Shown here one piece after another: positions 40,828-46,926 of a stretch of 46,926 bases of DNA; within the stretch, counting starts at the first letter, position 1; the number at the start of each line of letters is the position of its first letter. Both the position numbers and the translations under genes were made by a program. This DNA comes from JBEIVB01 sp040374085 (lineage in GTDB: Bacteria > Bacteroidota > Bacteroidia > UBA4408), in contig JBEIVB010000007.1 in the NCBI GenBank assembly GCA_040374085.1, positions 1 through 46,926 of the forward strand. Direction: 5' to 3'. The notes under the pieces are model-generated. The model worked only from the letters and a program-made list of their open reading frames with translations, was not told the origin of the DNA and did not search any database.

Positions 40828-43109
40828 TGCTGATCCAGCAACTCTCTCAGTCGCTTGAAAGAGGCCTTGTTTTCAGTAACATCCAGAGACTCATATACCT
40901 TTTGCTTTTCGCGGTTGGTTAGGTGCCAACTCAAGGATATGTTGTCGCGGAGGGTGTTGTTTAGTTGGAATTCCAAAACCTCTATTTTGCCGTCATACCA
41001 GCGGCTGGCGTATTGGTATAAGCCATCGTTGTTGAAATCCTGAATGTGGAAAAGGTTCCCATACAAAGCATCAATGGGCGTACTGAAGGTTTCAAAAAGC
41101 GTTTTGGAGCCGCCGGCATCGGTGTGGATGCGCTTATAGCGGTCGCGCAGTTGTAAAATAACTACCCCGCTTGTGTTGCTCGATATCCAGTTGCGGAAGG
41201 TATAGAGGAATTTGAGGGTGGTTTCCAATCCAAAGTTATCGCGGGCGCCGGCATCCATAAGTTCGATCATGGGCTCGCTGGGTAAGGAAATAAAAGGGGT
41301 AACAAAGGGGAAGCTGGCACTCATGCGCAAAGCCGTGGTAAACCGAAGGTTGCCGGGATTGTGGTTTGCAAAAAGTCGGGAAAACTCAATTCCATCTTCC
41401 AAGGGCACGCGCGTTATGGAGTCGGAATCGGAATATCGGGTGAGGTAAGAAACGGGTTGAGGAGAGATGTACATGCGCCGCCCATCGTTGGCTACGGTGG
41501 GCGAGAGGATCATCATGGGCATGCGTGAATCCGCTTCCGGCTGAGCGTAATCTCGAATGGCCTTATCCATAACGTGAGCGGTGTTGTTGTTCAACGCGTT
41601 TTCAAATGCATAGCCACGATCTTTTTTGTACCGGTTTTCGCCAATGACCACGCGTTGGGTGCGCAGGAAAAGGTCGTTTACGGCCATAGAGAAGGCAACT
41701 TGATTCAGCAAGTCGCGGCTCATGTTGCGCCGCAAGGTTTGGTCGTGGCAATTGGGAATGCGCTTTTGTTGCTCGAGCCAAGCCAATTCGCGGAAAAAAG
41801 CCGCTCCAATCATGCCACCCGATGCACCGGTTATGAGCTGGGTATGAGACCAAAATGCGCCGTTGGTGATGCTGTCTGCGCGTTGAAGTACGCAAAAGGT
41901 CCATAATGTGCTCCGCAACCCTCCCCCTGAGGTGTTGATGAGTATCAGCTTTGGCTTATGACCGCTTTTATCTGTGCTTGGACTGTTCTTCAGCCTCCAC
42001 CGATCGAGGATGTTGATGGTGTGATCAAAGTCGCGGTGTTGGATGCTGTCTGCGTGGCTCAATTGATGGAGGACAGAGTCGGTGTATGCGGCCGGTTTGG
42101 GGCGGTAATCGAGTCCGAGCGCACGGGTATCGGGGTAGATGAATGGGTTTTGAAAGAGGAGGTTGATGGCAAACAAAATCAATAAAGTTACCGTTGTGCT
42201 CCAACCCCGCAGCCAAGCGTGCAGGGCACTGAACAGCATCAGATACATGGTAAACATCAAAAAGATGCTGCTGCCTGCCGGTAAAGCAAAGAATGGCACC
42301 TCACGGAAAAAACCCAACACCAGGAGGGTGCCCACCACGCACCATTCAAACCATGCGGCATTGCGGTGATTTTGACGAAAGACGCGGTGCAATACCTCTT
42401 TGTCGTAATGACCTACGTCGCGCGCTACTTTAATTCTTCTGAAGTTGCTGATGTAAGTTTCTACATGCCAATCTCGGCTCTCACGTCCTGTTAGGCGTTT
42501 CCACTCCATGTTCCGTTTCATGGCAACCCGGTTTACCCGGCCACGGGTGCGGTCCTCGGAGTCTGAAGGCCGTATGCCAAACATGTGGTAGATGTCTGAG
42601 TTGGTTCGGAAGAAATAGGAGAGGGAGAGAAACACAAAACTGAAGACGCCAAAATGAAATCCGGCCATATCGGCGAGGGTCTCCAATCCTCCGGTTATTT
42701 GATCGTTGTGTTGAAAGGAATAAATCTGTACCGTGTAAATTGCAAGAAATGCCAAGGGCAGGATGCAGTTGTTCAGGCAGTATTTGAGGAAGGGATTGGT
42801 GAGGGTGGCTAAGAACGGAAATCGAAAAGAGTTGATGATGTAACTCGATATGTTGAAGGCCATAATAAAGCCTCCGCAGGAGAAGCCTACAAAAAAGTAG
42901 GCTAAGAAACCTGATTGCTCCAGGTACTCCGGATTCAGAAATAGAAATGGCACACCATACCGGGCCAATATGGTTCTGCTGATAAATCCAAAAAGGACGA
43001 GCCAAAAAATGAGGAGGCCTTGGTTCTTTTTCAGGTGCACCAACAGGAGCTGGATGGGAAAAAAATAGGCAACCCTCCTATAGCTTTGGCTGTTGAAAAA
43101 GGCCTTCAT
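40824..43109 (-). CDS. Membrane-anchored patatin-like phospholipase
   Basis: This 761-residue protein has about six or seven hydrophobic segments in residues 30-325. A patatin domain follows, with the oxyanion glycine loop GGGLR at 395-399, the nucleophile Ser430 in GASGG and Asp619 in DAG. Ser-Asp dyad spacing fits patatins, which hydrolyse acyl lipids. The catalytic domain should face one side of the inner membrane. A long membrane-spanning N-terminus before a patatin domain is uncommon and suggests a membrane lipid substrate. The gene starts 31 nt after the fused formimidoyltransferase gene and ends convergently with the TPR gene. Confidence 0.88.
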   Translation of the reverse strand: MKAFFNSQSYRRVAYFFPIQLLLVHLKKNQGLLIFWLVLFGFISRTILARYGVPFLFLNPEYLEQSGFLAYFFVGFSCGGFIMAFNISSYIINSFRFPFLATLTNPFLKYCLNNCILPLAFLAIYTVQIYSFQHNDQITGGLETLADMAGFHFGVFSFVFLSLSYFFRTNSDIYHMFGIRPSDSEDRTRGRVNRVAMKRNMEWKRLTGRESRDWHVETYISNFRRIKVARDVGHYDKEVLHRVFRQNHRNAAWFEWCVVGTLLVLGFFREVPFFALPAGSSIFLMFTMYLMLFSALHAWLRGWSTTVTLLILFAINLLFQNPFIYPDTRALGLDYRPKPAAYTDSVLHQLSHADSIQHRDFDHTINILDRWRLKNSPSTDKSGHKPKLILINTSGGGLRSTLWTFCVLQRADSITNGAFWSHTQLITGASGGMIGAAFFRELAWLEQQKRIPNCHDQTLRRNMSRDLLNQVAFSMAVNDLFLRTQRVVIGENRYKKDRGYAFENALNNNTAHVMDKAIRDYAQPEADSRMPMMILSPTVANDGRRMYISPQPVSYLTRYSDSDSITRVPLEDGIEFSRLFANHNPGNLRFTTALRMSASFPFVTPFISLPSEPMIELMDAGARDNFGLETTLKFLYTFRNWISSNTSGVVILQLRDRYKRIHTDAGGSKTLFETFSTPIDALYGNLFHIQDFNNDGLYQYASRWYDGKIEVLEFQLNNTLRDNISLSWHLTNREKQKVYESLDVTENKASFKRLRELLDQH

Positions 43110-43140
43110 GCAGATGGTTTAGGTAGAAGCGGGTAAGCGG

Positions 43141-44820
43141 TTATAGGGCTTTCTCCACAAGATCGAGTACCCGCTTTTCGGCTTCCTCCCCTTGTTTCAG
43201 GATGTGGGCCGTTTCGTTGAGCATCTGCTCCTTGGTTTCGGCGTTGCTGAGCGAAGCTGCGTTGATGCGCACGTTGAGTGCAGCGCCTTTTATGGCAGCC
43301 AGTGCGGCAAGTGCACCCACGCCCACATCGGATGCCGAGTTTGGGTTTCCTTTGGCGGCCATGGCTTCCAACACACCAAAGCATGCCAAGGACTTTTTCA
43401 TTACCGAAAGCGGCACCGCACAAGCATGCACAGTGGCGGCCTCTATGGCTGCCTTTCGCGCGTGCTGCTCCTCTGGCGTGGATTTGGGCATTTGAAAAGC
43501 CGCCATGATGCCCTGGAAGGATTCCGTGTCTTCATCCACTTTCTTCAATAAATCGTCTACCAGGTTCTGGCCTTCCTCGGCCACCTGAGAGAATTCATGC
43601 CAGCGCTCGTCCCAGCCCTTTTTGTGGGCGGAAAGGTTGGCCACCATTGTGCCCAAGGCCGCCCCCAATGCACCCAGGTAGGCAGAAACCGATCCTCCGC
43701 CCGGCGCGGTAGATTCGCTGGCGGTTTCATAAGCAAATTGTTGTAGGGTAAGCCCTTCGAGCTTGCCGGGTTTGGGCGATTTTAGAAGGTACTCTATGAT
43801 GCGCTCCTCGGGGTTGAATGGCCCTAGCTGGTCGAGGCCCATGGTTTGCACGGCCACTTTGATCAGTTCTTTGTCGGGCAATCCGGTAGAGCGTTGCTGT
43901 TGCGCCAAGAAGTGGCGTCCGGCATCCAGGAGGCATTTTAGGGGCACCAATCCCACCAGCTCCGAGCCGGTAACGCGCATGCCACGGGCCTGTGCACGTT
44001 CGCACACGGCATCGAAGGCCATGTGCAGGGGCGTTACGTTGATGTTGGTGAGGTTCATGGAAACCTGGGCGAACCCATATTCCTCTATGAACCACCCAAT
44101 GGCTTTCACCTGCTTCAGCATGCCGGGTTCAGTAACGGGGTTTCCGTTGGCATCGGTTACCACCTTTCCGGTGATGGGATTGCCTTCGCGCTTGGTGCGT
44201 CCGGCCTCGCGCACATCAAAGGCAACGGAGTTGGCGCGGCGAACGGATTGGGTGTTTAGGTTTACGTTGTAGGCAACCAGAAAATCGCGGGCACCAATCA
44301 CGGTGGAGCCAAAAACGGCGTGGTGTTCAGCCGGACCGTAATCGGGTTGCCAGCCGGGCTGGGTTATTTTTCGGAAGAAGCCTTCGTACTCTCCTGCCCG
44401 AATCACAGCCAGGTTGCGGCGCTCGGGGTTTTGCTGTGCGGCTTCGTATAGGTAAACGGCTATGCCCAGCTCGGTTCCAACGCGCTCGCCGAGGCGCCTG
44501 GCCCATTCGGCAGTTTCCTCCATGCTGATGTTGGAGATGGGTATTAGCGGACACACATCGGTGGCGCCCATGCGGGGATGCTCGCCTTTGTGCACGCGCA
44601 TGTCTATGACTTCGGTTGCGGCTTTTATGCCCCGGAAGGCGGCTTCTACCACCTGGGCAGGTTCCCCCACCAAGGTAACCACGGTGCGGTTGGTGGCTTT
44701 GCCCGGATCTACATTCAACACCCGCACGCCCTCTACCGAAGAGATGGCGTCGGTGATGTGGCGAATCACCGCCGGATCGCGGCCTTCACTAAAATTTGGA
44801 ACGCATTCAATCAATTGCAT
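43141..44820 (-). CDS. ftcD: Bifunctional glutamate formimidoyltransferase / formimidoyl-THF cyclodeaminase
   Basis: The 559-residue product fuses the two folate enzymes. The N-terminal formimidoyltransferase (1-330) has ECVPNFSEGR and KGEHPRMGATD with catalytic His81, and the cyclodeaminase domain (355-559) has TAPGGGSVSAYLGALGAALG. It moves the formimino group from N-formimidoyl-glutamate to tetrahydrofolate and then releases ammonia, giving methenyl-THF: the last steps of the histidine pathway that starts with HutH. Fusion of the two domains is also found in mammals and in Bacteroidota. It may share a transcript with the downstream patatin-like gene. Confidence 0.95.
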   Translation of the reverse strand: MQLIECVPNFSEGRDPAVIRHITDAISSVEGVRVLNVDPGKATNRTVVTLVGEPAQVVEAAFRGIKAATEVIDMRVHKGEHPRMGATDVCPLIPISNISMEETAEWARRLGERVGTELGIAVYLYEAAQQNPERRNLAVIRAGEYEGFFRKITQPGWQPDYGPAEHHAVFGSTVIGARDFLVAYNVNLNTQSVRRANSVAFDVREAGRTKREGNPITGKVVTDANGNPVTEPGMLKQVKAIGWFIEEYGFAQVSMNLTNINVTPLHMAFDAVCERAQARGMRVTGSELVGLVPLKCLLDAGRHFLAQQQRSTGLPDKELIKVAVQTMGLDQLGPFNPEERIIEYLLKSPKPGKLEGLTLQQFAYETASESTAPGGGSVSAYLGALGAALGTMVANLSAHKKGWDERWHEFSQVAEEGQNLVDDLLKKVDEDTESFQGIMAAFQMPKSTPEEQHARKAAIEAATVHACAVPLSVMKKSLACFGVLEAMAAKGNPNSASDVGVGALAALAAIKGAALNVRINAASLSNAETKEQMLNETAHILKQGEEAEKRVLDLVEKAL

Positions 44821-44831
44821 ATCCCTTGCCT

Positions 44832-44839
44832 TATGTTTG
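44832..44839 (+). promoter_or_regulatory. -7 element TATGTTTG of the S8 protease gene
   Basis: TATGTTTG matches TAnnTTTG and lies between the ATG at 44796 and the TTG at 44865, so it supports the TTG start. Confidence 0.45.
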
Positions 44840-44864
44840 TTGCGCTAACCTACGCAAAAACAAC

Positions 44865-46379
44865 TTGAAACGCTTCCTTTTCCTGCTCAACTGTTTGGCA
44901 TTCGTGTCCGCACACCTTTCTGGTGCTGGCCCCCAGCGCGTGCGCGTGTATCTGCGCAACAAGGGTCCGGAACAGGCGCGCTGCCTAGATGCCGCGGCCA
45001 TGAACGTGTATGAGCCCTATCTGGCCCTGCTGAAACGCAGCGGACTGCAGGTGCGCATGACGTCTAAGTGGTTCAACATGGTTTCGGGCTGGGCATCGGA
45101 AGATGCGCTCACTCGCTTAGAAAAGCTCAACTGCATTCATTCTATTGAAGTATTAAAAATACCCGTATCGGGCAGCCATTTCCTTACCTATGCAGCAGAT
45201 GAAGCGGAAGAGAACAGAAAAGTCAAATTGGCGCGTGAGCAGTTAGAGAATTTGGGAAGCGATACCCTTCGGAGGCTTGGTTGGAACGGCAATGGAGTGC
45301 GCATCGCCATCTTCGATGGAGGCTTTCCACGGGTAGATCGTCATCCCGCCTTTGCGCACTTAAGGAAAGAAAATCGGATTCTTGGCACCTTCGACTTTGT
45401 GCAGCACAGGCCCATGGTGTATGCGCACAATATGCATGGAACCGCGGTGCTGAGCAACGTGGCCGGAATGTATCATGAGCAGCCTTTGGGATTGGCCACA
45501 GGGGCCCAATTACTGTTGGCCCGCACCGAGCAGAACAGCGAGCCCTTTTCGGAAGAAGAAAACTGGCTGGCCGCAGCGGAGTGGGCCGACTCCCTGGGTG
45601 CCGACATCATCAGCTCCTCCCTGGGCTATGGCACCCCGCGCTACTTTCCGGAGTGGATGGACGGCCAGCACAGCCTGGTGGCGCGTGCCGCACGCATGGC
45701 CGTGAGGCGCGGAATCTTGGTGGTGAACTCCGCCGGCAATGAGGGCGATGAATCGTGGACCTTCTTAGTTACCCCCGGCGATGTGGATTCGGTGTTAACC
45801 GTGGGCGGCATCGATCCAAAGGAAGGATACCATATTGGCTTTTCGAGCTACGGACCTGCGTTTGATGGCAGCCTAAAGCCCGAGCTGTGCGCCTTTGGGC
45901 AAACCACCTGCGCCTTGCCCCGAGGCTATGGAATCTTGAGCGGCACCTCCTTTTCAGCGCCTCTGCTTACAGGATTCGCCGCCTGCATCTTGCAGGGGCA
46001 TCCGGAATGGAAACGCAAGCCCATGGAGCTGAAGCGCTACCTCTGCACATTAGGCAGCCAGTTTCCCTACGCCGATTACGCGCATGGCTATGGCGTGCCG
46101 GCTTTAAGACCTGCACCAAAAGCCTGCGATTCACCCGAGTTTCTCGTTTCATCCGACACTCTCAAGGTTCAGGTTTCCTGGAAAGGCTGCACCGTTGGTG
46201 ATGGTAGTCTGTTCTACTGGTCGCTTCAGGAACCCGGTACCGAGCGCATTCTCCGTTACCAGGTGGTGCGCATGGAAGAAGGCAAACCTTTGCGCATTCC
46301 ACTTTCCGGAATAAAACCCGGAAGTAGGTTTTCTTTCAGCTGGCAACGGCAAAAAAGCACCTACATGTATTCACCCTAA
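44865..46379 (+). CDS. Secreted subtilisin-family (S8) serine protease
   Basis: From TTG 44865 the 504-residue product begins MKRFLFLLNCLAFVSAHLSGA, a signal peptide. The catalytic triad is Asp151 in IAIFDGG, His191 in NMHGTAV and Ser362 in SGTSFSAP, with oxyanion Asn292 in SAGNEG. An in-frame ATG at 44796 would sit within the ftcD start and place 23 extra residues before the signal peptide, so TTG is preferred; this is supported by the -7 element. The C-terminal part is beta-rich and ends without a recognisable T9SS sorting domain. It is probably a periplasmic or secreted protease. Confidence 0.9.
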   Translation: MKRFLFLLNCLAFVSAHLSGAGPQRVRVYLRNKGPEQARCLDAAAMNVYEPYLALLKRSGLQVRMTSKWFNMVSGWASEDALTRLEKLNCIHSIEVLKIPVSGSHFLTYAADEAEENRKVKLAREQLENLGSDTLRRLGWNGNGVRIAIFDGGFPRVDRHPAFAHLRKENRILGTFDFVQHRPMVYAHNMHGTAVLSNVAGMYHEQPLGLATGAQLLLARTEQNSEPFSEEENWLAAAEWADSLGADIISSSLGYGTPRYFPEWMDGQHSLVARAARMAVRRGILVVNSAGNEGDESWTFLVTPGDVDSVLTVGGIDPKEGYHIGFSSYGPAFDGSLKPELCAFGQTTCALPRGYGILSGTSFSAPLLTGFAACILQGHPEWKRKPMELKRYLCTLGSQFPYADYAHGYGVPALRPAPKACDSPEFLVSSDTLKVQVSWKGCTVGDGSLFYWSLQEPGTERILRYQVVRMEEGKPLRIPLSGIKPGSRFSFSWQRQKSTYMYSP

Positions 46380-46926
46380 CGGGTTAAGATCCATTTTGCG
46401 GTAAACCTACCCAAACCGGAGTTCAGCACCACATAATATAATCCAAAACCTATACCCAAGCGCGTAGGGTCTAACGTCATTTGGTTCATTCCGGCGTTGG
46501 CAAAGCCCGCATCGGATTGCCATACCTTGCTGCCGTTTGCGCTGTAGAGCACTACTTCGGTGTTCGTTGGTTCGGGAAAAAAGAAGGTGAGGGTGCAGGT
46601 GCCGCTGCCCGGATTTGGACAGAGCAGGAGTTTTCCGGGTTCAAAGAAGCCAAAGGTCACATCTTCGCACACATCGGCGTTGAGGGTGCGGTGGGCGGAT
46701 GGACCGCAGGTGGTGGGCACAGTACTTTCCGAGAGTATTTCGCGCACACCCAATACAGCATCGCTGTCTATGGTGCCTTTTCGCACGCCCTTGGGAATGG
46801 AGAAGTGCATCAACTGGGTGGGATTTATAACATGGGTGAGTTGCAGGGCGTGACCCAGCTCGTGCAGGGCAACGGAGTAAAAATCCCATTTTCCGAGAGA
46901 CGCAGCGTTTCTGCTGTAGCTCCACA
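46376..46926 (-). CDS. Secreted metzincin-like zinc protease with T9SS type-A sorting domain (5' end cut by window)
   Basis: The minus frame is open from 46924 to the stop at 46376, giving 182 residues. It contains HELGHALQLTH, the metzincin zinc motif HExxHxxxxxH, followed by NPTQLMHFS, a Met-turn-like segment 9 residues later. After SDAVLGVREIL comes a Cys-containing spacer, then a type-A sorting domain beginning LLLCPNPGSGTCTLTF and ending VVLNSGLGRFTAKWILTR. The known layout is an exported protease released or surface-anchored by type IX secretion. Upstream residues, including the signal peptide, lie outside. Its end overlaps the S8 gene by 4 bases. Confidence 0.88.
   Translation of the reverse strand, partial: WSYSRNAASLGKWDFYSVALHELGHALQLTHVINPTQLMHFSIPKGVRKGTIDSDAVLGVREILSESTVPTTCGPSAHRTLNADVCEDVTFGFFEPGKLLLCPNPGSGTCTLTFFFPEPTNTEVVLYSANGSKVWQSDAGFANAGMNQMTLDPTRLGIGFGLYYVVLNSGLGRFTAKWILTR

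Noticed and set aside
42481..43005. 174-codon minus-strand ORF within the patatin gene
   Set aside because: Out-of-frame overlap with the membrane region, low-complexity Leu/Arg/His content.

Overview
The window is a gene-dense stretch of a Bacteroidota (Bacteroidetes) chromosome, most likely from the Flavobacteriia/Cryomorphaceae-like or Sphingobacteriia side of the phylum. Support comes from a T9SS type-B (CHU_C-like) C-terminal domain and a T9SS type-A sorting domain, a Bacteroidota-type short topoisomerase IV subunit A, a tmRNA whose tag reads GESNYALAA, many TAnnTTTG (-7) promoter elements, and almost no Shine-Dalgarno sequences. No phage, IS element, CRISPR array or integrase is visible. 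All functions are read from sequence motifs; no database search was run.

Region 1 (1-14.1 kb, minus strand) is one compact transcription unit of 13 genes. It starts with topoisomerase IV subunit A and runs without a real gap through a Wzt-type ABC ATPase, a sugar-nucleotide epimerase, a DegT-type aminotransferase, an asparagine-synthase-like amidotransferase, a FemAB-like acyltransferase, a NeuD/PglD-like acetyltransferase, a methyltransferase, a five-bladed beta-propeller glycosidase-like protein, a polysaccharide-deacetylase-like protein, an unknown 112-residue ORF, a hexapeptide acetyltransferase and a multi-pass GT-C-like membrane protein cut by the left edge. Five of the junctions are ATGA overlaps. 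This is a surface-polysaccharide (O-antigen-like) synthesis and export cluster. The permease partner of the ABC ATPase is not in the window.

Region 2 (14.1-25 kb) holds a putative zinc aminopeptidase, a SiaB/SiaC regulatory kinase-phosphoprotein pair, hisS translationally coupled to hutH, a GT39-like membrane glycosyltransferase, ispE, tmRNA, an LpxL-type acyltransferase with rsmE, and mdh. Region 3 (25-31.5 kb) is dominated by a 1553-residue secreted multidomain protein with nine tandem Ig-like repeats, followed by a SixA-like phosphatase and a divergent secreted propeller protein.

Region 4 (31.5-37.6 kb) is core translation machinery: tRNA-Asp, tRNA-Glu with rpsT, and thrS-infC-rpmI-rplT, where infC has a non-AUG start. 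A DUF6580 membrane protein, a DUF58 protein and thioredoxin follow. Region 5 (37.7 kb to the end) has rlmD, a secreted TPR protein, a membrane-anchored patatin-like lipase, a fused glutamate formimidoyltransferase/cyclodeaminase (histidine catabolism, matching hutH), a subtilisin-family protease and the C-terminal part of a secreted metzincin protease with a T9SS sorting domain.

Two edge genes (1-1291 and 46376-46926) are open to the window boundary. The most interesting observations are the coupling of topoisomerase IV to a polysaccharide operon, the coupling of hisS to hutH, an orphan SiaB/SiaC pair, a perfect inverted repeat that carries the divergent tmRNA and lpxL promoter elements, a metzincin fragment at the right edge, and possible leaderless transcripts.
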